Assembly (NCBI RefSeq): GCF_016775155.1
Contig: NZ_JAEUGD010000065.1
Location: forward strand, 1 to 64,000
Length of the DNA: 64,000 bases
DNA from: Fulvivirga marina
Lineage (GTDB): Bacteria; Bacteroidota; Bacteroidia; Cytophagales; Cyclobacteriaceae
Direction: 5' to 3'
Both the position numbers and the translations under genes were made by a program. The notes beneath the pieces were generated by a model, which had not been told where the DNA came from, did no database searches, and worked only from the letters and a program-made list of their open reading frames with translations. Positions 9,501 through 17,477 of the stretch are shown one piece after another; position 1 is the stretch's first letter, and the number at the start of each line of letters is the position of its first letter.

Positions 9501-10926
9501 CATCATTACAGGAACTAAACAACGGTTAAGACCCGTACTGCTAACAGCTTCTGCCGCAGCGTTAGGCTTTCTACCTATGGCCGTGTCGACCTCCGCAGGA
9601 GCTGAAGTTCAACGCCCGTTAGCCACAGTGGTTGTCGGCGGCCTGATTACTGCGACAGTACTTACGCTAGTAGTCCTTCCAGTATTGTATGCCATCTTTG
9701 ACAGAAAACCAAAAAGGTCTGGCTCCAAAGTTCTTGCTAGCCTGATCATTATAGCATTATCGGTTCTATCATTTACTGCTAATGCACAAACGCAATCATT
9801 ATCTTTGGATGAAGCCATCCGGATCGCTCTTGAGAATAACAAAGGCCTGCAAGCATCTGCTGAACGTATTGAACAAAGTAAACAGCTTTCAAAAACGGCA
9901 TTTTCCCCAGGTAAAACAGAGCTTTACTATAGCTATGACGAAAACAACCTGGCAGAGAATGGGGTACCATTAAAAGTCTGGGGAGTAAGTCAATCTCTAC
10001 AGTTTCCCACGGTATATACCGCTAAGAAAAGTGTACAGGAGAACCGTATAAACCTGGCAAAGTTACAACACGAACTGGATGCTGCCATGATCTCTAAAGA
10101 AGTATCTAAAGTGTATTACAAAGTGATATACTGGCAAACAGTGGTGGACCACTATCAGTATCTTGACAGCTTGTATAGTCAGTTTGCATATGCAGCTAAC
10201 CGCAAGTTTCAACTGGGAGAAAGCAACTATCTGGAAAAAATCACTTCTGAGACCAAACAAAGAGCTGTAAACCTCTCCCTGCAACAAGGTTTGGAAGAAG
10301 TAAGAAAATCATACCTCCAACTTCAGCAATGGATGCAATCTGATTCTAGTTATACAATATCTAAGGTTGAGATGCCGCGTCTGAGTCCGGCAATAAGTCC
10401 ATTGATCTCCTCAAATCATACAGGGTTAAAATATTATCAGGAGATGCTGCAACTCTCCAACAGCAACCTTATGGTTGAAAAACGACAGTTGCTTCCTGAA
10501 TTCAGACTCGAGGCTTTTCAAGGCACCAACAACGGTTTAAATTCAAAAACATATACCGGGTTCCAGCTGGGTATAGCGGTTCCATTGTTTTACAGTAGCT
10601 ATCGATCGCGAATAGCTTCAGCACGTACCGAAACCTCTATCCGAGAGCAGGAGTCTGACAATTATAACATCCAACTGAATGCAAGATTTCAATCGCTACT
10701 ATTAGACCTCAAGCAGTACAAAAGTGCATTAGATTACTATGATACCCATGGAAAAGCTCTGGTCGAAGAGTTAATTAGCCATGCATCCAGAGCATTTGAG
10801 GAAGGAGAAATTGACTTTCTACAATACGTTCAGCTTTTGGAGCAATCTGGTGATATTAAAATAAATTATCTGGATAATTTGCTCAAATATAATCACACCA
10901 TTCTCGAAGCCAACTATGTATTTTAA
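6598..10926 (+). CDS. Heavy-metal RND efflux pump fused to a TolC-like outer-membrane channel (CzcA/CusA-OMF)
   Basis: A 1442-residue fusion from the ATG at 6598 (preceded by AAAGGAAATAAA); an upstream GTG at 6559 is less likely. Residues ~1-1040 form a CzcA/CusA pump with 12 membrane segments; the HME-RND proton-relay signature is seen in DFGIIIDGAVIIVE in segment 4. Residues ~1044-1063 form a hydrophobic stretch ending SFTANA-Q, which looks like an internal signal peptide, followed by a TolC-type channel domain (~1064-1442) starting LSLDEAIRIALENN. Single-gene pump-channel fusions are known in Bacteroidota. The internal signal suggests possible cleavage into two proteins (inference). The adaptor gene lies 22 bases downstream. 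Confidence 0.93.
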   Translation: MLERIINYSIHHKLIILLLVAGIIGFGIYSLMNIPIGAVPDITNNQVQVITTSRNLSTQDVEKFLTYPVELEMANLPGVKEIRSVSKFGLSVVTIVFDDDIGTYLPRQLIAEKIKNAEEKIPAGFGQPFMGPVSTGLGEIYQYIIDVKPEYSDQYTITDIRTIQDWVVKRQLAGIPGVVEVNTWGGYLKQYEVAINPERIRAMKVSLTSIYDAMAKNNSIAGGGYIEKTNESFFIRGEGLVSTLEDIENIVVTTRNGVPVYIKDVATVGYGHATRFGAITGNGEGEKVLGQVMMLKGANSKAVIEAVKTRVSEIQSSLPKGITINPFLERSELIGKTTFTIAENLILGCLIVIFVVVLLLGNLRSGLVVASVIPLSLFFALSLMYIFGVDANLMSLGAIDFGIIIDGAVIIVEFIAFKITSERNKVLSLPKHERRTFIDNITFQGASKMMHSAVFGQLIIIIVFIPIFSLINVEGKMFRPMAEVFCFALIGAMILCFTYVPVMSSLFIKPSAQEKSTISSRLISFLERKYEPVIKWALKQKIAVLTMASILLIVVGFLFTKMGGEFVPTLDEGDFVIQPVLKTGTSLSKTIETTTRMEKILKEFPEVDQVVSRIGAAEVPTDPMSMEESDVIIKLHPKSEWVSADSKDELADKFKEALEEIPGIDYEFTQPIEMRFNELITGVRADLAIKIFGENLNILYKKAMEVQKAIQNVEGAADITVEKIAGLPQMSVQYDRQKIAKYGLNIADLNQIITTGFAGSTTGTIFEGEKQFDLVLRFDEEHRKDIENIKKASIQMPDGNQLPLSEFASISYAKGPAKISRDNTKRRIVVGVNVRNRDLESVVQDVQSIISNEVKMPVGYTVEYGGQFENLRTARERLMIAVPIALLLIFVLLYFAFGSVKEALMIYSAIPLAAVGGILLLYMRGLPFSISAGVGFIALFGIAVLNGIVLIEHFKELKAHGLHDINERIITGTKQRLRPVLLTASAAALGFLPMAVSTSAGAEVQRPLATVVVGGLITATVLTLVVLPVLYAIFDRKPKRSGSKVLASLIIIALSVLSFTANAQTQSLSLDEAIRIALENNKGLQASAERIEQSKQLSKTAFSPGKTELYYSYDENNLAENGVPLKVWGVSQSLQFPTVYTAKKSVQENRINLAKLQHELDAAMISKEVSKVYYKVIYWQTVVDHYQYLDSLYSQFAYAANRKFQLGESNYLEKITSETKQRAVNLSLQQGLEEVRKSYLQLQQWMQSDSSYTISKVEMPRLSPAISPLISSNHTGLKYYQEMLQLSNSNLMVEKRQLLPEFRLEAFQGTNNGLNSKTYTGFQLGIAVPLFYSSYRSRIASARTETSIREQESDNYNIQLNARFQSLLLDLKQYKSALDYYDTHGKALVEELISHASRAFEEGEIDFLQYVQLLEQSGDIKINYLDNLLKYNHTILEANYVF

Positions 10927-10948
10927 TTAAACAGGAAACTATCAGGAC

Positions 10949-12088
10949 ATGAAACTTATAAAAATTAACGGACTATTAGCAGTGCTCATTACATTGATCT
11001 CATGCACGGCAAATGAACCTGAAACAGGAGAAACCACTAACACACCTGAGGCAACTAACCATACAGTTACTTTGACTCAAAATCAGTTTACTTCTTCGGG
11101 TATGGAACTGGACACTATTAGTGTACATAACTTTCCCCGATCAGTAATTGCTAATGGCATTATTGATGTACCCCCTGAAAACAAAGCCTCTGTCAGCGCT
11201 TATTTCGGAGGCTACGTTAAAGCAATCAAACTTCTCCCCGGACAACCCATAAAGCAAGGGCAGGTATTATTTACATTAGAAAATCCTGATTACATCAATA
11301 TGCAGCGGGAATACTTACAAGCCAAAAGTCAATTAAACTACCTTAAAGTCGATTATGAACGCCAAAAAGAGCTGGCCAATGACAAGATAACTTCACAAAA
11401 GAATTTTTTGAAAGCCGAAACAGACTATAAAGTCACACTGGCTACATATGAATCTTTAAGAAAAAACCTCAGGCTTATGAACATAAACTCTGACTTGCTC
11501 AAAGAAAATAACATCAGGTCTACAATTGCGGTCACGGCTCCTATTTCCGGCTTCATAACCTCTGTAAACGCCGTCAAAGGTATGTTTTTAAACCCAGCAG
11601 ACATTGCTGTAACGATAACTAATACAGACCACTTACATTTGGAGTTAAGCGTATTCGAAAAAGATGTATCATCTGTAAGCGAAGGACAACCCGTTAAATT
11701 CAGGATACAGAACGCTGATAAGGAATACAACGCAATTGTTCACCTGATAGGAAAGTCAATTGATACAGAAAACAGAACAATAGCTATTCACGCACACCTA
11801 GATCAGGGAGAGTATCAAACACTTGCTCCGGGAATGTACGCTGAAGCGGAAATATTGACCGCTGCTCATCCTGCTTCTGCCCTTCCCGAAGAAGCTGTAG
11901 TAAATATAGAAGACAGTTTTTTTGTACTGGTCAAAAAGGAAGATGGAAATGAAAACATATATCTCGATAAAAAAGAAGTTAAAATTGGCCAGAGTCATCA
12001 AGGGTATATAGAAATTCTTAATAGCAATGATTTTAAGAAAGGAAGTCAGTTTCTGGTTAAAGGGGCATTTAATTTAATCATCGAATAA
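10949..12088 (+). CDS. RND efflux adaptor (CzcB/CusB-like membrane fusion lipoprotein)
   Basis: A 379-residue periplasmic adaptor. The N-terminus MKLIKINGLLAVLITLISC is a lipoprotein signal with lipobox LISC. A barrel-sandwich half-motif (GGYVKAIKLLPGQPIKQGQVLFTLENPDY), an alpha-helical hairpin (~120-175, with QAKSQLNYLKVDYERQKELA), and a second half-motif (TVTAPISGFITSVNAVKGM-type) are visible, followed by beta-barrel and membrane-proximal domains. It would join the pump and channel parts of the fusion. It is the last gene of the metal-efflux operon. Confidence 0.9.
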   Translation: MKLIKINGLLAVLITLISCTANEPETGETTNTPEATNHTVTLTQNQFTSSGMELDTISVHNFPRSVIANGIIDVPPENKASVSAYFGGYVKAIKLLPGQPIKQGQVLFTLENPDYINMQREYLQAKSQLNYLKVDYERQKELANDKITSQKNFLKAETDYKVTLATYESLRKNLRLMNINSDLLKENNIRSTIAVTAPISGFITSVNAVKGMFLNPADIAVTITNTDHLHLELSVFEKDVSSVSEGQPVKFRIQNADKEYNAIVHLIGKSIDTENRTIAIHAHLDQGEYQTLAPGMYAEAEILTAAHPASALPEEAVVNIEDSFFVLVKKEDGNENIYLDKKEVKIGQSHQGYIEILNSNDFKKGSQFLVKGAFNLIIE

Positions 12089-12356
12089 CGGCACGCAAGC
12101 AAATTCAAACAATAGGTAAATAAATTACGTAGGTATAAGTTCAGGTTATTTTTGTTACTATACGTCACCAAAAGAACTTGTTACTCATAGGGTTCAGCTT
12201 TTCAACAAGCCAATACCTTAAAACTAGCTGAACTGTGTCACCCTGATGCTAGAAACCATCAGGTTACAAATGCCCCTATGCATGGCTAAGAAGTCATAAA
12301 ATCCATGTTCGAATGAGAATTCACCCAAGCTGAAATGCATCATATTGTAGAAAACT

Positions 12357-12390
12357 TATTCTAAAATGATGAATGGACCATTTTAGAATA
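12357..12390. repeat. Perfect 12-bp inverted repeat
   Basis: Arms TATTCTAAAATG (12357-12368) and CATTTTAGAATA (12379-12390) are exact reverse complements around a 10-base loop. No T-run follows on either strand, so it is not an ordinary terminator; it may be a remnant of a small repeat element or an end of a decayed mobile element. Confidence 0.45.
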
Positions 12391-12513
12391 GAAAGCCCCA
12401 TTGGGCTTAAGGGGGTTGTGATTTCTTTCACATTGCGGCTGGAAAATTAAGTTTCAACAAGGATATTAGGACAAACTGTATCTTTTACGTCAATAAGGCT
12501 TACCCATTCCTAA

Positions 12514-12560
12514 AAATTAAAAAGAGCTGTATCATATACTTCGTTTGATACAGCTCTTTA
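12514..12560 (-). terminator. Rho-independent terminator of the globin gene
   Basis: A 14-base stem (AAAGAGCTGTATCA / TGATACAGCTCTTT, 12521-12534 and 12546-12559) is followed on the minus strand by a T-rich tail. It sits 15 bases after the globin stop. A related stem (GAGGCTGTATTA / GATACAGTCTC) ends the gene at 62414. Confidence 0.85.
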
Positions 12561-12574
12561 TCACTACAAACAAA

Positions 12575-12997
12575 TCAATAGCCTGATGTAACGAATTCGA
12601 TACCCTTATCCAGTACTTCATTCCAGGCCCGGCGTGTCTCCCCATCTAACTTCTTATCGTGCTGTACAATGGCACTCATTAGTGCATCTTTCCATAAGCT
12701 ATAGAACCTGGGGTCTATATTTAACCTAACTCGGCTGTGGCTATCCTTGATCCTCCTCAATCCAGCCTGCCCGGCAATGTTACCAGCAGCATACATAATC
12801 ATCAAATTAATGCCATGGCGTAATAATTTATGCTGCTGCTCAAAATCCGTATGTTTAAACCTTTCTTTGACTTCAACGCTGCTTGAAAGGAACTTCTGAT
12901 AAAAAGTCTCAAGTACCTTACCATTACTCAAGCACCTCCCATAACTGTTCTGCACAAGCGTTATTTTATCAGTTGCTGTTACAAGTTTTTCTGTCAT
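12575..12997 (-). CDS. Single-domain globin
   Basis: A 140-residue cytoplasmic protein with a globin fold of the flavohaemoglobin-like single-domain type. An all-helical pattern is visible; H87 in IKDSHSRVRLNI fits the proximal (F8) haem ligand, and PRFYSLWKDALMSAI corresponds to the helix after it (compare HFDIVGEALL in flavohaemoglobins). There is no reductase domain. Such globins bind O2 or NO and often act in low-oxygen or nitrosative stress. It stands alone on the minus strand with its own terminator; an exact TGAT-N4-ATCA site lies 207 bases upstream (13204), but without the promoter spacing seen elsewhere. Confidence 0.75.
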   Translation of the reverse strand: MTEKLVTATDKITLVQNSYGRCLSNGKVLETFYQKFLSSSVEVKERFKHTDFEQQHKLLRHGINLMIMYAAGNIAGQAGLRRIKDSHSRVRLNIDPRFYSLWKDALMSAIVQHDKKLDGETRRAWNEVLDKGIEFVTSGY

Positions 12998-13784
12998 TAT
13001 AATCTATATATTTTAGTTGTTTCGGTTTCATTTCTAAAATGTGAAATTACCTCAATATTGTTCATCTTTAGCCCTGCACTTTACAACATATATCAAGATT
13101 GATAGCCACACTTGCTCGGACAGAGTACAAACACTCCCGGATACCAGCCACAATGATATTACACTATCAACCAATGTTATATGACGTGAAGCAACATAAA
13201 AACTGATCTAAATCAGTTGATACTTTAGGTTTACCAAGTCAAGGTGATTTTGTTTATCTAAAGACTGCAGTTATAGAACACTACAACTTATATGTTAGCC
13301 TAATGAAAAGCCCCCGGTAATGATGCTCAAAACATTAGCATCTTCTGATTACATTATAAGAGGCATATAGCGTGTTTAGCTCCAATATTAATGTCTAATT
13401 TTCCGACATGCCGGACACATCCATCTGAAAGTTGCGATATTGAAGGTAAACAGCCGCCCTCTGTAAAAAAGCCTTTAACATGGTTTTAGTTTTTGTTTGC
13501 TCCTTTGCCAATTAACATAACCGAAAATAGTCTCACACATAAGTAATTTTGTATGTACTATTCCTGTATTAATACTTATATTTAACTAAGGTTATCAACG
13601 TAAGAATATCCTTGAATTTATGGCTAAGGTCAAAAGAAAGGTTAACAAACCTGATTAGTTGTCCCCCTACTTTACTCTTACAAAAGACTTTTAATGTTTT
13701 TATACCACGTACTTTATATGTATTATAAGAATATTTTCGTATTTTATTTCCAGTAATGTTATCCACCCCTAAACACTAATAATT
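12998..13784. other. Long intergenic gap (787 bases) between divergent genes
   Basis: No convincing protein gene. It contains the exact palindrome ACTGAT-CTAA-ATCAGT (core 13204-13215) and, 16.5 bases after its centre, the -7-like element TAGGTTTA (13226-13233). A transcript starting here would run ~540 bases before the next gene, leaving room for a leader or small RNA. Nothing else stands out. Confidence 0.4.
13204..13215. promoter_or_regulatory. TGAY-N4-RTCA site in the globin upstream gap
   Basis: Exact match TGATCTAAATCA, with the symmetry extending to ACTGAT/ATCAGT. It is 207 bases from the globin start and 570 from the next plus-strand gene. No -7 element lies at the 29.5-base spacing, so this copy is less certain as an activator site. 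Confidence 0.4.
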
Positions 13785-14333
13785 ATGGCACAATTTGTTT
13801 CGTATGATCCCAATGTTAAAGTAAATGGTCAAACCATTATGTCTGTAGTAAATGCTATGGAATTTGGTCGTGACACCAGACTCAACATTCTCAAAAAACA
13901 TGGACTTGAGAATATCGACATGGATGAATGGTACAACCAGCAAAAATGGCTTGATGCTTTTAAAGAAATATATAACAATATTGGAGAAAACACACTTTAC
14001 ATTATAGGAAAAGCAATTCCCTCAAATGCAAAGTTTCCTCCTGAGATAGACTCTTTGGAAAAAGCACTTAATGCTATAGACGTAGCATACCATATGAACC
14101 ACACCAAGGGAAAGATCGGGAGTTATAAAGTAACGGAATTCGACGAAAAGAAACGTCGCGCCGTAATGATTTGCGACAATCCGTATCCAAGTGATTTTGA
14201 TCGCGGCATCATCACCTCCATGCTGGTTCGCTTTAAGCCCAAAGATTCTACAAAGTATAATGTAACTCTGGATACCTCAAAAGAAACCAGACTTCAGGGC
14301 GGTGATAGCTGCACCTACATTATTAACTGGTAA
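13785..14333 (+). CDS. Conserved protein of unknown function (DUF2378/V4R-like fold possible)
   Basis: A 182-residue soluble protein without signal peptide. The middle (DMDEWYNQQKWLDAFKEIYNN) is helical; the second half alternates strands and ends with ICDNPYPSDFDRGIITSML and LQGGDSCTYIINW, a Cys-rich, Gly-rich ending reminiscent of V4R/TIGR02265-type ligand-binding proteins. I cannot assign it firmly. It lies just upstream of the class II ribonucleotide reductase on the same strand (108-base gap) and within the stretch of redox and stress genes, so a small-molecule sensing role would fit but is speculation. Confidence 0.6.
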   Translation: MAQFVSYDPNVKVNGQTIMSVVNAMEFGRDTRLNILKKHGLENIDMDEWYNQQKWLDAFKEIYNNIGENTLYIIGKAIPSNAKFPPEIDSLEKALNAIDVAYHMNHTKGKIGSYKVTEFDEKKRRAVMICDNPYPSDFDRGIITSMLVRFKPKDSTKYNVTLDTSKETRLQGGDSCTYIINW

Positions 14334-14358
14334 CTTAATAACTTGTTGTACTAACGAA

Positions 14359-14392
14359 TGACAAATATCCCGGTTTTTGCCAATGTATGTCA
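14359..14392 (+). promoter_or_regulatory. Weak TGAY-N4-RTCA-like sites before the class II RNR
   Basis: TGACAAATATCC (14359-14370, one mismatch) lies 72 bases before the start; CAATGTATGTCA (14381-14392, two mismatches) lies 30.5 bases before a TAATTTCC -7-like element at 14417. Neither is strong on its own. Confidence 0.3.
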
Positions 14393-14441
14393 TTTCGAAA
14401 ATGAACAAATGTAATCTAATTTCCTCTTAATAGAGGCTATT

Positions 14442-16202
14442 ATGTTACAGGCAAAAACCAATGGGAAGGTTCTACTTTCAAAAAATGCGTTAAAAGTACT
14501 CGAAAGTCGATATTTAAAGCGCAACACTTTTGGCAAGGTTACCGAAACACCTTTAGAAATGTTTCAGAGGGTGAGCAAGGCTGTTGCTCAGGCAGAGTTA
14601 TGTTGGGGTTCAAATACTGATGTTAAAGTATGGGAAGAAAAATTCTATAGGATGCTAACAGCATTGCATTTCCTTCCCAACTCTCCTACTCTCATGAACG
14701 CAGGCCTGTCTGCCCCTCAGCTAAGTGCCTGTTTTGTGCTTCCAGTGGAAGATCATCTGAAAGATATCTTTTCCTCATTAAAGCTAGCTGCATTAGTTCA
14801 AAAAAGTGGCGGTGGGACTGGCTTTAATTTCAGCCATCTTCGCCCCAAAAATGATCTTTTGATACACACTCAGGGCCAGGCTTCCGGACCAGTTGCTTTC
14901 ATGAAGATATTCAATACTGCCACCACCTACATTAAACAAGGAGGTAAACGCAGAGGTGCCAACATGGGCATACTGAATATTGACCATCCTGATATTGAAG
15001 AGTTTATATGCTGCAAACGCAGGGAAAATGCCTTCACTAACTTCAATATTTCCATTGGGATTTACGACCATTTCATGAATGCCCTGCAGGTAGATGGCGA
15101 CTGGCTACTAATACACCCCAGGACAGGAGCAATTACAAAAGTGGTAAAAGCAAAACACCTATGGAATCTTATTATTGAAAACGCATGGTCGGGAGGAGAT
15201 CCTGGTCTTATATTCCTGGATACCATTAACCAATTTAACCCCACCCCTTCTTTAGGTACCATTGAAGCTACAAATCCATGTGGAGAAGTACCTCTACTAC
15301 CTTATGAAGCTTGTAATTTAGGTTCCATTAATGTTGCCGCTTTTATTAAGCAAAAGAAGTTTGATTGGCCTGCCCTTGAGCAAACCGTAATATTGGCCAC
15401 CCGTTTTCTTGATAATGTAATTGAGGCTAGTGAATTTCCTTCTTTGCGAATAAAAAATATGGTAAAAGGAAACAGAAAGATAGGTCTTGGGGTAATGGGC
15501 TGGGCAGAAGCTTTAAGTAAACTTGAAATACCCTACGACTCAAACCATGCTGTAGAAACAGGCCGTACCCTGATGCGGTTCATTGCAGAAAAAAGTCTGA
15601 CAGCCTCATATATGCTTGCCAGGGAAAGAGGTCCCTTTACCAATTGGCAAAAGCATGCCAGCAACCAGCATATCCCGGTAAGGAATGCCACACGCACCTG
15701 CATCGCCCCTACAGGTACTATATCAATTTTAGCTAATACCTCCTCATCAATCGAACCTTACTTTGCCCTGGCCTACCGTAGGCAACACATTCTGGAAGGC
15801 AGCACACTCTACGAAAGTAACAACACCCTACTGGAATACCTGAAACAAAAGCATATCGATCCGGCAGGTGTGATCTCACATATCGAAAAAACAGGTACAC
15901 TTCGTGGAATGAAAAGTATACCCTCCTCTGTAAAAGCACTTTTCAAGACGGCACCGGAGATACACCCTTCATGGCATCTTAAACATCAGAAAGCTTTTCA
16001 GGAATTTACAGATAATGCGGTATCGAAAACAATAAACCTGCCACAAAAAGCAAAACCATCTGATGTGCACGATATATACTTTTCTGCTTGGGAAATGAAG
16101 CTTAAGGGAATAACCATATTTCGGCTCAATTCCCGTAAAAAGCAGGTGTTAGATTCAGGCATAAAAAGTGACGTAAAAAGCTGTAAAGTCTGTATAGAAT
16201 AG
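14442..16202 (+). CDS. nrdJ: Adenosylcobalamin-dependent (class II) ribonucleotide reductase
   Basis: A 586-residue compact class II enzyme that reduces ribonucleotides without oxygen, using coenzyme B12. Active-site residues are visible: C97 (SACFVLP) and C291 (ACNLGS) as the redox pair, the N278-C280-E282 triad in NPCGE as radical site, and a C-terminal reducing pair C581/C584 (SCKVCIE). The 11-residue distance between C280 and C291 is as expected for the family. Phosphate-binding CIAPTGTIS is also present. Oxygen independence fits the neighbouring low-oxygen and stress genes; such bacteria usually also carry a class I enzyme elsewhere. A weak TGAY-N4-RTCA-like site lies upstream. Confidence 0.93.
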   Translation: MLQAKTNGKVLLSKNALKVLESRYLKRNTFGKVTETPLEMFQRVSKAVAQAELCWGSNTDVKVWEEKFYRMLTALHFLPNSPTLMNAGLSAPQLSACFVLPVEDHLKDIFSSLKLAALVQKSGGGTGFNFSHLRPKNDLLIHTQGQASGPVAFMKIFNTATTYIKQGGKRRGANMGILNIDHPDIEEFICCKRRENAFTNFNISIGIYDHFMNALQVDGDWLLIHPRTGAITKVVKAKHLWNLIIENAWSGGDPGLIFLDTINQFNPTPSLGTIEATNPCGEVPLLPYEACNLGSINVAAFIKQKKFDWPALEQTVILATRFLDNVIEASEFPSLRIKNMVKGNRKIGLGVMGWAEALSKLEIPYDSNHAVETGRTLMRFIAEKSLTASYMLARERGPFTNWQKHASNQHIPVRNATRTCIAPTGTISILANTSSSIEPYFALAYRRQHILEGSTLYESNNTLLEYLKQKHIDPAGVISHIEKTGTLRGMKSIPSSVKALFKTAPEIHPSWHLKHQKAFQEFTDNAVSKTINLPQKAKPSDVHDIYFSAWEMKLKGITIFRLNSRKKQVLDSGIKSDVKSCKVCIE

Positions 16203-16231
16203 CCCCCAAGAACCAAAATCATTGTAAGTAA

Positions 16232-16274
16232 TAACAGACGTCATCGCTATAAATCCTCTATTGAATTAGGTTTA
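16232..16274 (+). promoter_or_regulatory. Activator site and -7 element before the GyrI-like gene
   Basis: TAACAGACGTCA (16232-16243, one mismatch to TGAY-N4-RTCA) is centred exactly 29.5 bases before TAGGTTTA (16267-16274). The start codon follows 27 bases later. Confidence 0.6.
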
Positions 16275-16301
16275 TACCAGTTCTATCAAAGTATACCAAC
16301 C

Positions 16302-17291
16302 ATGAGTAACTGGCATAAATTCTGGATATCCCTTCTGGCAATTTTGTTTATCCTCTTTCTATTGGCCGTGCGGTACAAAAGCACGCACATGATGAAGAAT
16401 GTTGAACCATTTGAAATAAATACTTCAACTGCTTCTCAGCGCATTGTTATTGCAACTCAGGGCAGCGAATTTAAAGACTCGGTTGTTAATATTGTAATTG
16501 ATGCCCTCAAGGCAAAACCGGTTTATATTAAAGTCATCGATGTAAATAAGCTAACGGAAATAAATGAAGATGACTGGGGTGCTATTGCCATTCTACATAC
16601 ATGGGAATACACCCAGCCACAGGAAGATGCCAAAGCCTTTGTAGAGAATGTAAAAAACAAAAATAAACTTATTGTAATGACCACATCCGGCGAAGGCTCT
16701 TATGTGCTGGACAGCGTCGATGGCATTTCATCAGCATCAAACCTGGCTAATGTTACTCAAAAAGCCAAGATCTTACTGACAAGAATCAATAAATTGCTAA
16801 ATAAGGGGGAGACTTATACAGATACGGTAAAATATGATATTGTTGAAGTTAACTGGCCTCAAAAGACCTTCATCACCAAAAGGGAAAAACTACGCTTTGA
16901 TCAGCTTTCCGATTTCTTCAGTAAAAACTACAAGGCCATATACTCTTGGATAGAAAAGAACGGTATTGAAACAAATGGAGTGCCTTCTGCAGTTTACTTT
17001 TCGATTGATGAAACAAAACAGGAAACTGACCTGGCGGCTGCAGTGCCTGTAAAAGGTGAGCTCCCCCAGTCTATTAATTTTGAAATTCTCAAAACTCCAC
17101 CTGCTAAAGTAATTACCACAACCCATTATGGCTCTTATGAGAGCATCCACCCTGCTTACTCTGCGCTAGATGGGTACCTGAAAAACAATGGTTTAAAAAA
17201 GGAACTAATTATCGAGGAATACTACTCTGACCCTGTAGAGGAAAAGGACACCTCTAAATGGATGACAAAGATCTACTTTGTCATCAAATGA
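16302..17291 (+). CDS. Membrane-anchored protein with flavodoxin-like region and GyrI-like effector-binding domain
   Basis: A 329-residue protein. A single N-terminal membrane segment (~7-24, WISLLAILFILFLLAV) is followed by a Rossmann or flavodoxin-like region (~46-165; RIVIATQGSEFKDSVVN, WGAIAILHTWEY, KLIVMTTSGEGS) and a C-terminal GyrI-like/AraC-effector-binding domain (~205-329; AAAVPVKGELP, THYGSYESIHPAYSALDGYLKNNGL, YYSDPVE). GyrI-like domains bind small organic ligands; here the domain would lie at the membrane with no DNA-binding part. The domain fusion is unusual to me. Its promoter carries the stress-regulon geometry (16232-16274), so it is probably a member of that regulon. Confidence 0.75.
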   Translation: MSNWHKFWISLLAILFILFLLAVRYKSTHMMKNVEPFEINTSTASQRIVIATQGSEFKDSVVNIVIDALKAKPVYIKVIDVNKLTEINEDDWGAIAILHTWEYTQPQEDAKAFVENVKNKNKLIVMTTSGEGSYVLDSVDGISSASNLANVTQKAKILLTRINKLLNKGETYTDTVKYDIVEVNWPQKTFITKREKLRFDQLSDFFSKNYKAIYSWIEKNGIETNGVPSAVYFSIDETKQETDLAAAVPVKGELPQSINFEILKTPPAKVITTTHYGSYESIHPAYSALDGYLKNNGLKKELIIEEYYSDPVEEKDTSKWMTKIYFVIK

Positions 17292-17477
17292 ATACAGCTC
17301 GTTAGGTAATTACTCCAATCAAAGGATATCAGACAGTTGATGGTAGTGACGAGGACAATATTTCAGCCCACCATGTAATACTTAAATAATAAAAATCTCT
17401 AAATGAGCATACCAGCGTCATCGCAATACAGTACCATACATTAGAAATTACGTCAACAAAACCGAAATACCAATATT

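Larger units (their letters stand above)
12089..12574. other. Intergenic gap with hairpins
   Basis: No gene is supported here. It holds an isolated hairpin at 12357-12390 and the terminator of the globin gene at 12514-12560. The remainder looks like non-coding or decayed sequence. Confidence 0.5.

Noticed and set aside
12357-12390. Rho-independent terminator for the metal-efflux operon
   Set aside because: The stem is perfect but AT-rich and no T-run follows; it is also ~270 bp after the last gene.
13569-13766. 65-codon minus-strand frame in the globin upstream gap
   Set aside because: Low-complexity AT-rich translation, no ribosome-binding context and no family resemblance.
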